Shown piece after piece: positions 32,338 to 40,378 of a stretch of DNA of 49,382 nt. The position numbers and the translations under genes were made by a program. A model generated the notes under the pieces. That model saw only the letters and a list, made by a program, of their open reading frames with translations. It had not been told where the DNA came from and did not search any database. Every line of letters begins with the position of its first letter. Position 1 is the stretch's first letter. Source of the DNA: Candidatus Staskawiczbacteria bacterium RIFCSPHIGHO2_02_FULL_42_22 (GTDB lineage Bacteria; Patescibacteriota; Minisyncoccia; Minisyncoccales; Staskawiczbacteraceae); assembly GCA_001820175.1 (NCBI GenBank), contig MHOT01000019.1, positions 1 through 49,382 on the forward strand, read 5' to 3'.

Positions 32338-32502
32338 ATGGCTTTTTTTCTTCAATTTTTGGTGTATAGTGTTTTGGTGACCGCCGTGGTTTTTTGGGTC
32401 ACCTATGCCAAAAGTGAAGGCAAGACCTGCCGGCATTGCCGGCAGGTGATTGATACCAATAATGCTGGTATTTGCCAGCATTGCGGCCGATATATCGGCT
32501 AG
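32338..32502 (+). CDS. small membrane-anchored zinc-ribbon peptide 2
   Basis: A 54-residue peptide with TGGAGGGA Shine-Dalgarno before ATG 32338. One membrane helix (residues about 3-22, FFLQFLVYSVLVTAVVFWVT) is followed by CRHC and CQHC, one full zinc-ribbon. Its architecture matches the preceding gene, so they are probably diverged duplicates expressed together. Confidence 0.6.
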   Translation: MAFFLQFLVYSVLVTAVVFWVTYAKSEGKTCRHCRQVIDTNNAGICQHCGRYIG

Positions 32503-32561
32503 TAGCGGTTGTCTTTCAACTGCGTTATGCTCGGAACCCCCATGTTTCGAGCTTTTATTAT

Positions 32562-32636
32562 GTCCCGATTGTTCCAACAGAATGGGAACAATCGAGGATC
32601 CTCGTATAAATTTAATGTTATTCAATTTATCGGGAC
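32562..32636. repeat. cloverleaf-shaped palindromic element, copy 2
   Basis: GTCCCGAT, side stem TGTTCC..GGGAACA, ATCGAGGATCCTCG, side stem ATAAATT..AATTTAT, ATCGGGAC. It shares the skeleton of 15228-15273 with different side stems. Confidence 0.6.
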
Positions 32637-32676
32637 GACAAATTAACGCGTGTCATTGTTCCTATTTGATAACCCT

Positions 32677-32774
32677 CGTCATTGCGAGCCGCCCTGAGCC
32701 ATAGCAAAGGGCGGCGTGGCAATCTCAAATTGAGTAGAGATTGCTTCGTCATCTACGCCTTCCTCGCAATGACG
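32677..32774. repeat. REP-like palindrome pair
   Basis: CGTCATTGCGAG and CTCGCAATGACG, inverted, with GGCAATCTCAAATT/GAGTAGAGATTGC inside. Nothing else was recognised in 32503-32906 apart from this and the cloverleaf element. Confidence 0.65.
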
Positions 32775-32906
32775 ACTTGTTCGGTGAGCAGTTACTGGTA
32801 GGGGGCTTTACTTTTTAAATTTTTAGTTTATGATACCTATTGTGTACTTTGTCAATTTAACGTCTGTTACTTTTTAGTAGCGGGCCACTCTTTCAGGGAG
32901 CATCTC

Positions 32907-33488
32907 GTGAATCGAGAAGATATTCTGCAAAGGATCGCCTCGCAGATCGACGAGGTCAAAAAACTGGAACTGGCTCTTGGGAAGTTGAATTCAAAACGCA
33001 ACCAGTTGTCTAAGGACTACGAGGAGAAAAAAAATCTTCTGGAGAGAATCTGTGGCGCATCCTGGGAGGATTTATGGAGTGCTATGGACGTGGCTCAAAA
33101 ACCGGAGGATAGTTCCGATTCGGAGCCCAAAAAAGTTCCGGAACCCAAAAGGGCCCAAACCCAAAAGCCCCGGCAGTCAAAACGACTGTTGGTGGCAAAG
33201 GATTCGGTCGCCTACTGGATTCTGTCCGCCATCGACCACTACGAGCGCAACAATCCCGACTCGCGCACCGATGTCGAGTCCATCAAAATTTTCATCGATT
33301 CCACTAAACCCGATTTCCTGCCGCATCACAGTCCAAACTCGGTTGCGTGGACCGTCTATAATCTGACTCTTCGGAGGATGATTACTAGAACTCGCGGCCG
33401 TTCGGGCAAGAACAAAAAATCCCAGTATCATCTTACGGATCTAGGAAAACAGGCGCTTCTGGTCCATCAGCAAGGGGGTGAGCAATGA
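32907..33488 (+). CDS. coiled-coil / winged-helix protein of the GHKL cluster
   Basis: A 193-residue protein with a GTG start behind CAGGGAG. Residues about 5-50 are a charged coiled coil (EVKKLELALGKLNSKRNQLS); about 65-95 is a Pro/Lys-rich linker; about 97-185 resembles a winged helix (DSVAYWILSAIDHYERNN, then TVYNLTLRRMITRTRGRS, and a C-terminal YHLTDLGKQALL wing). It probably binds DNA or a partner through the wing domain. It overlaps the next gene by ATGA, so the first three genes form one operon. Composition is GC-richer than the genome. Confidence 0.65.
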   Translation: MNREDILQRIASQIDEVKKLELALGKLNSKRNQLSKDYEEKKNLLERICGASWEDLWSAMDVAQKPEDSSDSEPKKVPEPKRAQTQKPRQSKRLLVAKDSVAYWILSAIDHYERNNPDSRTDVESIKIFIDSTKPDFLPHHSPNSVAWTVYNLTLRRMITRTRGRSGKNKKSQYHLTDLGKQALLVHQQGGEQ

Positions 33489-34285
33489 GTGACGATCCTC
33501 AAGTGGTAGCAGCTGCCAAGCTGCTACGCGACAAACTGAAGCTGACGATGGAACGCAAAAAAATAACATCGGTCAGCAAATTGGCCCGGTACCTCTGTGT
33601 ACCCCGGCCAACGATTCAGGATTACTTTTCGGATAGTAACACCTCTCGGTTGCCCACCCCCAAGACCTTAAACAGGATACGAAGGCGGGCAAGTGAAATC
33701 ACTGAAGAGGATGCCAGAATCATTGAAACTGGCTTCTCTCGCATGATTTCCCGAACACGGTCAGAAGGGGCTAAGACAAAAATAGAAGGACCTAAGGCCG
33801 GTCCGGATAATCGCCCGGCCCCATCTGTGCCTCCACCATTCGAACAATCTGCAGAGCCAGAAAGTTTGGCCCTGCAGCTGATTGCAATGATACTGGAAGA
33901 TGCCGCTAAGGCAAGCTCCTTAAACCCCATAGCTCTTTTGAGTCAAGCGGGGTTGGGCAGATACAGTGTCGGAGACATGCCTTGGATCTTAACTAAAGAC
34001 AATTTCCGGTGTTTTGATATTACGAAATGGACACCAGAAGAGCAGGGGCAATTTTTGGCCTATACCAACCTCGTGTTGGAACAAGCCAGAAAATGTATGC
34101 TGCTCTTGGCTCAATTCGAGCCGGGCCAGGTTCGGGATGAACTCGGTGAACGGTTAGCGCGTAACGCTGACCTCTTGTGGCAGACCTTCCGGGTTGCCAC
34201 CCATGTGCTTCCAGGTGAGCTGATAAAAGATATCGACCTGGAACTCATGTGTAAGTCCCTCAATTCCAACCAGAAAGGATCGTGA
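33485..34285 (+). CDS. helix-turn-helix protein of the GHKL cluster
   Basis: A 266-residue protein. Residues about 25-70 form an HTH (ITSVSKLARYLCVPRPTIQD, then PTPKTLNRIRRRA), similar to XRE-type DNA binders. Residues about 90-125 are a Pro/Lys-rich linker, and the C-terminal half is helical with no recognised motif (SLALQLIAMILEDAAKA). Its start overlaps the previous stop and its own stop lies two bases before the ATPase ATG, so the three proteins are made together and may form a complex or a regulator-effector set. Confidence 0.6.
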   Translation: MSDDPQVVAAAKLLRDKLKLTMERKKITSVSKLARYLCVPRPTIQDYFSDSNTSRLPTPKTLNRIRRRASEITEEDARIIETGFSRMISRTRSEGAKTKIEGPKAGPDNRPAPSVPPPFEQSAEPESLALQLIAMILEDAAKASSLNPIALLSQAGLGRYSVGDMPWILTKDNFRCFDITKWTPEEQGQFLAYTNLVLEQARKCMLLLAQFEPGQVRDELGERLARNADLLWQTFRVATHVLPGELIKDIDLELMCKSLNSNQKGS

Positions 34286-34287
34286 CC

Positions 34288-36345
34288 ATGAAAAAGTCCA
34301 AGAAGTGTGCGACCTATGTGGCCGAACAGATCCGCCCGCAGTGCGATCACTTAACGTCTATCCAGCGATTGACCTGCGATATTGGCGGTCCATTCGGCCA
34401 CCTGATCGAGGCCATCTGGAATTCCTACGAGCATGGTGAAGCCAAACACATTTGGATTATGGTGAATGGCCGGGGTTTAAGCTACGAAATCAGTATCGTT
34501 GACGATGGAAAAGGTATGAATGCCTACCGTCGCCAGCGTTCACTGAACTTGGCCATGACTGCGGAAGTCCAAGTCGGTCGGAATTACCAAGACCTAGGAC
34601 TGAAGCGGCTGGCGGCTGACTTCAAACACGTCACGGTGCATACCGTAAACGTCGATGAAAAAGAGGCCGATCCGGATTCGTATCCCATGTGGACCATGGA
34701 TTACGATTTCGATACCCTGTTCAGTATTCTTGCCGGTAAAACTGAAGGGACGATTGAAGCCAAGCCCTCTCCTCCGAATTTTTTGCAAATGGATTTGCCA
34801 GAGGGTTCAACGGGAACCAAGATTCACCTGAAGCAACCCCGCGAAGGCCGGCGGCATTTTACCGCCGAAAAAATTCGCAAGGATTTGCCGGATTGCTTGC
34901 CGCCGCAGGTTGCCGATCGGGTGTACGTGAACGGTTTGCCGCTTGAAAAGCGCCAGATCGTTGGAGAGCCCTTCAAGATGGTGATTGATGCCCATCCTCA
35001 TTTGGGGCGGGTTGGCATTGATCTCTATGTTCCCACGACCAGGACCATGCGAGACCAGCTCAAGATAGGACCCTTTGAGGGCGTTTGCGACTGGCGAAAG
35101 TTCTATTCCCAGATCCCCGAGGAGGTGGTGGGCGAGAAGCTCAATATTCTTCTTGACGGGGTCTTTGGAACAATCTACGTTGAGGCCTTCAAGGGCTTTG
35201 TGACGGCGTCTCGTCAGGATTTCGAGGCCTCGTTATTTTCCAACTCCCTTTTGCTCAAATTCGTCGATTTCATGGAACGGGAAGTTTGCGATCCCCTCCA
35301 ACAGCTTCTGGGGATGATTCAGCAGACCGAAGTCAATAAGCGTGATCAGCGCTTGTTGGATCAGTTAAGAAAGTATGCTGGAGCGCTCGGCGGCAAGGAA
35401 GATCGCGGGGTGGCCAAGCCCAGCATTCTGACCCTCGATACTTCGTTCATTGAAGTGCTGCCCAGCCAGTCCCGGCCGATTGAAATCAAGGTTGATAAAT
35501 ACGATCCTGATCTCAAGTTGGCATGGGAAATTTCAAGCTGCGGGGGTAGAACAGAGGTTTCTGCCGAGGGCCGTTCAGTCCGATACTGGCCTGGGGCCAA
35601 GGTAGGCGGATACGACCTGGTGTGCTACTACGTGGACGAGCCCAAGACCAGGGCGCGGGTCGAAATCTCAATAGTTTCAGAAAAAAAGCTCAGGATCCAT
35701 CCCCAGCGGGTTACCGTCTATCCGGGGCGGACTAAGCGCCTGATGGCTGTCAATTGGGAGGACTGTTCGTCCGGAGCCGAAAACCTCCGGTGGCGAATCG
35801 ACCCAAAAGAAGACAAGGAAGGTCGATTTATTTCAACCATCATGGACAGAAAGCGGGAATCGGAAACGGCCTGTGGCCCGGAAGCGGTCTATTGTGCCGG
35901 AAGTAAATTGGGCACCTATCGGGTCGAATTGTTCGACAAAAACAATCGGCGCGTAGTTGCTGTTTGTGATATCACGGTGGCCGAACCTCTTGAAAAGAAA
36001 GAAAGTGGCGGGCGCTCCCATGATGTTATCGTCATTGATGGGTCTCGTTACCACATTGACTTTGACCGCATGGCAACCTACCCCGGCCTCTCAAGGCTTT
36101 TCAGGGGGTCTCACCGAGATGTTGTGGAAATCAGGATCAACCGCCTTCACCCGGCGTGTAAGCACGCTGAAAGATGTCGCGGTGACGATGGGTTGCTGGA
36201 ACTGGCGCTAAACCAGTTACTCATGCTCCACATCGAGGATCGCGCTCGCCTGACAGGAGAATCACTGTCTTCAACCGAAATTACTCGCCGGTTCGGTGAT
36301 CTTTACCGGACCATGGTCGAGGAATACGAAAGACGTGATTCATAG
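34288..36345 (+). CDS. GHKL (Hsp90/MORC/MutL-like) ATPase with Ig-like repeats
   Basis: A 685-residue protein; ATG 34288 was chosen over GTG 34282 because AGAAAGGAT is spaced for it. Residues 34-120 hold the GHKL ATP site: EAIWN (41-45, catalytic Glu and Mg-binding Asn), VDDGKGM (71-77, DxGxG), GRNYQDLGLK (97-106). A MutL-like transducer region seems to follow. Residues about 385-570 contain two beta-rich, Ig-like modules (SRPIEIKVDKYD, LRIHPQRVTVYPGRTKRL). The end (about 590-685) includes VVEIRINRLHPAC. Ig-like modules on a cytoplasmic GHKL ATPase are unusual. No nuclease motif was seen. Confidence 0.75.
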   Translation: MKKSKKCATYVAEQIRPQCDHLTSIQRLTCDIGGPFGHLIEAIWNSYEHGEAKHIWIMVNGRGLSYEISIVDDGKGMNAYRRQRSLNLAMTAEVQVGRNYQDLGLKRLAADFKHVTVHTVNVDEKEADPDSYPMWTMDYDFDTLFSILAGKTEGTIEAKPSPPNFLQMDLPEGSTGTKIHLKQPREGRRHFTAEKIRKDLPDCLPPQVADRVYVNGLPLEKRQIVGEPFKMVIDAHPHLGRVGIDLYVPTTRTMRDQLKIGPFEGVCDWRKFYSQIPEEVVGEKLNILLDGVFGTIYVEAFKGFVTASRQDFEASLFSNSLLLKFVDFMEREVCDPLQQLLGMIQQTEVNKRDQRLLDQLRKYAGALGGKEDRGVAKPSILTLDTSFIEVLPSQSRPIEIKVDKYDPDLKLAWEISSCGGRTEVSAEGRSVRYWPGAKVGGYDLVCYYVDEPKTRARVEISIVSEKKLRIHPQRVTVYPGRTKRLMAVNWEDCSSGAENLRWRIDPKEDKEGRFISTIMDRKRESETACGPEAVYCAGSKLGTYRVELFDKNNRRVVAVCDITVAEPLEKKESGGRSHDVIVIDGSRYHIDFDRMATYPGLSRLFRGSHRDVVEIRINRLHPACKHAERCRGDDGLLELALNQLLMLHIEDRARLTGESLSSTEITRRFGDLYRTMVEEYERRDS

Positions 36346-36371
36346 TTCTTTAATCTGCCATAGGCAGAATT

Positions 36372-36412
36372 TCATGGGGCTGCATACCTATTGTGTGCAG
36401 CCCTTTTTTATT
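36372..36412 (+). terminator. intrinsic terminator of the GHKL operon
   Basis: GGGCTGCATACC pairs with TGTGCAGCCC, followed by TTTTTT. Confidence 0.8.
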
Positions 36413-36475
36413 GCGCAAGATTATTAACTTTAACGTGAAGCAGGGGGTATTGAGGGTGTTTTGAAAAATCCGTTT

Positions 36476-36526
36476 TCCCCCAAATGTCAGCGGGGGTGAT
36501 TGCGGGGAACTGACATTTGGGGGAAA
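36476..36526. repeat. inverted repeat
   Basis: CCCCCAAATGTCAG and CTGACATTTGGGGG are perfect inverses about 20 bp apart. Possible operator or second terminator before the next promoter. Confidence 0.6.
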
Positions 36527-36557
36527 AGCGAGATTTTCCGAATAGCACCAATTAAAT

Positions 36558-36586
36558 TTGACAAATTTATTTTTTAGGTTTAGTAT
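36558..36586 (+). promoter_or_regulatory. promoter of the coiled-coil gene
   Basis: TTGACA, 17-bp spacer, TAGTAT; predicted start near 36593, at the leader motif TGTTCTTTGACAA. Confidence 0.75.
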
Positions 36587-36637
36587 TTTAGATGTTCTTT
36601 GACAATCTGGGGAATCTCTTTTTTTTGTGGAGGAATT

Positions 36638-38074
36638 ATGAGTAACAAAGACAAAGACAAGAAACCGCCAAAGGTTCTTGTTCGAACCAAAGCGGGCCCA
36701 CAGTGGGTTGTTGATCATTCTATTAAGCCAGAAGAAAAGCCCTGGGCGACTCTCAAAGAGCTCCAAAAGCACATAGCGATTTCTTTGGAGGAGCTTCGTC
36801 AGAAGTACGAACACCTCGGACTTCGCGAGGTAGACCTCTATGGTTTTCTGCAGGCCGTTTTACAGGAAAGCCCCCATGAAGAGGGTCTGATGAGGCTTTT
36901 TGATCGGGCGGTATTGGAATCCTTAGATGCGCTACATGAAGTAGTAGCGGACCTGAGGCGAGAAGCACAAGAAGAAGCTGATCGACAGTTTCGGGATATC
37001 GTCAGAAGTTCGACGGCATCGGATCCGAATAATTTCACAAGGATGCTCGAGGCCTTTGAGCGGCAGGTCGAAACCCTTGATGCTATTGATCAGCAGATCG
37101 TATCCAATCTTGGATTGACCAGGGAATCTCTCGAAGAGATAGACCATCTCTTTGATCGTGGGGTGAGGATCTACCAAGATATTGCAAAGACCGATACGTG
37201 TCTGCAGGAGTTGGTCAGGGGCACCGCTCGTCAGCTGGCAGATTTCGATAACCTTCCCGCTAGGGCGGAACTGGAAATAATCTGGGTAGAGCTCGACCGT
37301 CTGCTGATAATTTGGCGAAAAGCCAAACTGGATTTACGCAGCGTTGATGAGCAGTATCAGGCCGTCACCCAAAAGTTTTTCCAAGGCCATGATGCCACAC
37401 ATCGGTGTGTTGGTGATTGGCGGCGGCAGCTTTCACTAGTTCAATCCAGTAAGAATTTGTTCGAGGCAGCCGGCCTTGATCCGTTCGAGTTTTCCGATCG
37501 CCTATCTCGACTGGATCAGAACAAAATCTTTGCCGTGTCCTGTGGTGATCGGCTGGCGGCGGTGGATTCTTTGATTCCTCAGGAATTTCCCAAATTCTCT
37601 GAGGGCTCGACAGAAGAACGCACCTGCAAGGTCATCGACGACCTTGAAAAGGTCATAGAGCTCCCGGTTGCACCACCCAAGCCCGAAACTTGTCCGATGG
37701 ATGTGGTTGAGCTGGTGGTCTGTGTATGGGCTGTGTGCACCAAGCGCACGCCCAAGGGAAACCCCTATCCCAAATCCGGGCGCACAATCCATAAGGTGTA
37801 CGAGGACATCCTGGCACCGATAGGATTATGCTTTGGGTATAGCGAAGGCCAGATCAGGGATGCGGTTTTGCAAGCGAGTGGAAAGGGGCTGATGCAGCAC
37901 TTTACCATCAAGGGGTCATGGATTATATACCAGGTCACAGTAGAAGGGTTTAAGCTTGCTGATACGCTGATGCCCAAGCTTCCAGCCGATTTTGCTAGCC
38001 GGATTCAAGGTCAGTACGCCAAGCTCTGCGTCGCACAAGCGGAGTTTAAGGGGAGGTTTAAAAAAACCTCTTAA
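36638..38074 (+). CDS. large helical protein, possible partner of the GHKL operon
   Basis: A 478-residue protein; ATG 36638 was chosen for its GGAGGAATT Shine-Dalgarno. The N-terminus (about 5-35) is Lys-rich. Residues about 40-340 are nearly all helical and acidic, with long heptad-like runs (DLRREAQEEADRQFRDIV, LEIIWVELDRLLIIWRK). Residues about 350-460 look like a compact alpha/beta or winged-helix domain (VVCVWAVCTKRTPKGNPYPK). No family was recognised. It has its own promoter but shares the base composition and the strong Shine-Dalgarno style of the upstream operon, and is probably part of the same transferred module. Confidence 0.55.
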   Translation: MSNKDKDKKPPKVLVRTKAGPQWVVDHSIKPEEKPWATLKELQKHIAISLEELRQKYEHLGLREVDLYGFLQAVLQESPHEEGLMRLFDRAVLESLDALHEVVADLRREAQEEADRQFRDIVRSSTASDPNNFTRMLEAFERQVETLDAIDQQIVSNLGLTRESLEEIDHLFDRGVRIYQDIAKTDTCLQELVRGTARQLADFDNLPARAELEIIWVELDRLLIIWRKAKLDLRSVDEQYQAVTQKFFQGHDATHRCVGDWRRQLSLVQSSKNLFEAAGLDPFEFSDRLSRLDQNKIFAVSCGDRLAAVDSLIPQEFPKFSEGSTEERTCKVIDDLEKVIELPVAPPKPETCPMDVVELVVCVWAVCTKRTPKGNPYPKSGRTIHKVYEDILAPIGLCFGYSEGQIRDAVLQASGKGLMQHFTIKGSWIIYQVTVEGFKLADTLMPKLPADFASRIQGQYAKLCVAQAEFKGRFKKTS

Positions 38075-38081
38075 AGTTATT

Positions 38082-38121
38082 TAATGCCGGCATGCCGAAA
38101 GGCGCGCCGGTTTTTTTATTG
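38082..38121 (+). terminator. terminator of the coiled-coil gene
   Basis: GCCGGCATGCC and GGCGCGCCGG stem, followed by TTTTTTTA. Confidence 0.7.
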
Positions 38122-38153
38122 TAAAAAATCCGCATGTTATTGCGGATTTTTAA
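38122..38153. terminator. bidirectional terminator, serves prfA on the minus strand
   Basis: AAAAATCCGCA pairs with TGCGGATTTTT, with A-run and T-run on the two sides, between convergent genes. Confidence 0.75.
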
Positions 38154-38960
38154 CTATTCACTACTCACTTTTTTTTCTTGTTCCTCTTGCCATTTTTTAA
38201 ATGCCTTAAAGATGGGTTCCATGTTTCCTTCAATAATATCTTCGAGGTTGTGCCAGGATTTTTCGATGCGGTGGTCGGTGATCCGGTTTTGGGGATAGTT
38301 ATAGGTGCGGGTTTTTTCGGATCGTTTAGCCCAGCCAATTTGTTCTCGGCGTGCGGCGGTTAATTTTGACAGGTCGTTTTCCTGTTGGGCTTGCAAGAGC
38401 CGCGCCGCTAAAATACTCATGGCGTTTTCTTTGTTTTGCAGTTGGCTTCTTTCGGTTTGGCTGGTGACTACAATGCCTGAGGGCTTGTGGGTAATGCGGA
38501 TGGCCGATTCGGTTTTGTTGACGTACTGGCCGCCGGCACCCGAAGACCGATAGGTGTCGATTCTTAAATCACCGGGATTTATATTAATATCCATTTTTTG
38601 GGGTTTTTCCAAAATGGCAATGGTAATGGTTGAGGTGTGGACGCGACCCTGCTTTTCGGTTTTAGGAATTCGCTGGACACGGTGGACGCCGCTTTCGTAT
38701 TGCATGTGGTCAAAAGCGCCCGTCCCCGTTAATTCAAAAACCATTTCTTTATAGCCCCCAATGTCGGATTGGTTGGAATCCAAAACGCGCTGGCCCCAGC
38801 CCTGGCTTTGGGCATACTTTGAGTACATTCTATATAGGTCGCGCACAAAAAGCCCGGCTTCGTCTCCGCCGGTGCCGGCCCTAATTTCGATAATAACCGA
38901 TTGTTTTGTCCCGCCCGAAGATTCATTGGCGGCAGTTTTTTGATATTCTTGGTAATCCAT
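38154..38960 (-). CDS. prfA: peptide chain release factor 1, short form
   Basis: A 268-residue class I release factor. The peptidyl-tRNA hydrolysis loop SSGAGGQYVNKTESAIRITH is intact, and the codon-recognition PxT motif is PKT in RIPKTEKQGRVHTS, which assigns it to RF1 (UAA/UAG). RF1 is normally about 355 residues: here the IIEIRAGTGGDEAGLFVRDL region begins near residue 22 instead of about 110, so domain 1 is absent. The upstream frame offers no extension, and a TATGAT box lies 11 bp before the ATG, which supports this start. Confidence 0.88.
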   Translation of the reverse strand: MDYQEYQKTAANESSGGTKQSVIIEIRAGTGGDEAGLFVRDLYRMYSKYAQSQGWGQRVLDSNQSDIGGYKEMVFELTGTGAFDHMQYESGVHRVQRIPKTEKQGRVHTSTITIAILEKPQKMDININPGDLRIDTYRSSGAGGQYVNKTESAIRITHKPSGIVVTSQTERSQLQNKENAMSILAARLLQAQQENDLSKLTAARREQIGWAKRSEKTRTYNYPQNRITDHRIEKSWHNLEDIIEGNMEPIFKAFKKWQEEQEKKVSSE

Positions 38961-39053
38961 GAATCCAATCTATCATATAAACTTGATTTTGAAAACAGGA
39001 AATGCTACATATAAACTGGTTTTTCTTTTGTACCTTACCAAAGGAGGGATGCT

Positions 39054-39338
39054 GTGAATACCACAACCTGTTGTTGTGCTGGCAGCGAATTAAATCTTGC
39101 AGATAAAATAAAATGTAATGATTGCAGGAGAATTTCTTTAATTAGCGAACTCATTGCCGTGCCCGGTCACACTATTCCAAAAATAGACAAGCGCAAAGGG
39201 TATATGCAACAAATATTGTATTACTGTCCGTGCAATAAAAAAATGGTGCGGGCGTATGACCCGGGCGATGGAAGAATTATGTTAACCAATCCCGCGCACG
39301 CAAGTAAAGTGCCATTTCCTTCAAGTTGTGAATTATGA
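39054..39338 (+). CDS. Cys-rich zinc-ribbon-like orphan
   Basis: A 94-residue protein with GTG start after AAAGGAGGGA. It opens with TTTCCCAGS, has CNDC near 21-24 and CPCNKK near 58-63, and ends in a short basic/Pro tail. The Cys pairs suggest a zinc ribbon (CNDC...CPC). No family was recognised. Its last codons are part of a large palindromic element, so the C-terminus may have been changed by its insertion. Confidence 0.6.
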   Translation: MNTTTCCCAGSELNLADKIKCNDCRRISLISELIAVPGHTIPKIDKRKGYMQQILYYCPCNKKMVRAYDPGDGRIMLTNPAHASKVPFPSSCEL

Positions 39339-39500
39339 AACCCCTCGGAGCTATTTTTTTCAGATTTTGAGTCAGAAATTTGATAGAATTTTCAGGCGTA
39401 GCCAAGGGCTACGCATGGAAATTATAGCGAATTTCTGGCCAAAATATGGAAAAAAGAGCCCGAAACTCTTTTAGCATGGGGGTTTCGTAATTCACAGCTT
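39323..39500. repeat. large palindromic element overlapping a gene end
   Basis: AAGTTGTGAATTATGAAACC and its near inverse bound a 178-bp hairpin, with inner AGAAATTTGATAGAATTTT and AAATTATAGCGAATTTC and tip CGTAGCCAAGGGCTACG. The inner arms and tip match the element at 5120. Confidence 0.75.
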
Positions 39501-39514
39501 CAAGTTAGTTAAAG

Positions 39515-39572
39515 TGTCAAAGCCCCCGCAGTTTGCCAACTGGCAAAAGTAGCACCCGGGGCTCTTTTTTTA
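39515..39572 (+). terminator. terminator hairpin
   Basis: AAAGCCCC and GGGGCTCTTTTTTT, with an inner GTTTGCCA/TGGCAAA hairpin. Confidence 0.6.
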
Positions 39573-39640
39573 AAAAAAATCCACCCAGAGCATGGTTTCC
39601 GTAAAGGAATTTTGCTTTGAGTGGTCTGTGGGCTAGGATA

Positions 39641-40054
39641 TTATCCTTCGCCCTTGAGGTGAAGACCTTGTTCTTCAAGAAACCGGAGAGTTAGACCCAG
39701 AGAACATCGGCCGAAGTTTTTGATTGTGCGAAGCTCGGTGGAGTCCTTTTGGAGAAGTTGCGCGAGTGTCTGAATGCCCGCTCCCTGTAAACATGCCTTC
39801 GCCCTTTTTGGTATGTCGAGGGATTGGATCGGGGTGTTCGGATCTAGCGTTTTTTTCACCTCCTCCCTTTCTACGACGGCGGTCGTGGTGTAAAGGATTG
39901 CCGGGATGCGTTGGCCATCCATGACCATTACCTCTGTTTTGACAGAAACAAACTCCCATCCAGGCCCCATGTTCCGGAGCTTGTTGTTGATGAGATTCTC
40001 CACTGCGTCCTCATTGTGGTGGCTTGCGATTAGGAGTTGTTGGCGCTTTACCAT
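39641..40054 (-). CDS. stand-alone RNA polymerase alpha-CTD-like protein
   Basis: A 137-residue protein. Residues about 75-135 (IQSLDIPKRAKACLQGAGIQ, TLAQLLQKDSTELRTIKNFG, RCSLGLTLRFLEEQGLHL) match the C-terminal domain of the RNA polymerase alpha subunit, the two helix-hairpin-helix module that contacts UP elements and activators. The N-terminal 70 residues (WEFVSVKTEVMVMDGQ) are a separate small domain, not the alpha dimerisation domain. It could act as a DNA-binding regulator or a competitor of the real alpha-CTD. AAGGGCA precedes the start. Confidence 0.75.
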   Translation of the reverse strand: MVKRQQLLIASHHNEDAVENLINNKLRNMGPGWEFVSVKTEVMVMDGQRIPAILYTTTAVVEREEVKKTLDPNTPIQSLDIPKRAKACLQGAGIQTLAQLLQKDSTELRTIKNFGRCSLGLTLRFLEEQGLHLKGEG

Positions 40055-40220
40055 TTGCCATGCCCTTCGATGTTAGATGAACGATGTTTTGGACTTCCCA
40101 AAACCTAATGACATACTAGCATTTTATGTTATTTTAGTAAATGTTTTGCCTCACCGTCATTGCGAGCCGCGCGCTCGCGAGCGCGCGGCGTGGCAATCCA
40201 GAGTGATAGAAAGTATTAAT

Positions 40221-40378
40221 AGACCTGTCCCTAAATAAGATTTTACTGCAAATTCCATATTTTGGCTGAAAATTTGCAATAATTTTTCGGCGGGCCTATG
40301 GGCAAGCCGAAAAATTCTATCAAATTTTTAGCTCAAAATCTGTAATTTTCGTAACAAATCTTATTTAGGGACAGGTCT
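40221..40378. repeat. large palindromic element (AGACCTGTCC type)
   Basis: AGACCTGTCCCTAAATAAG at the left and its inverse at the right, the same outer arms as 18796-18954. The inner parts differ between the copies but pair within each. Confidence 0.75.
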
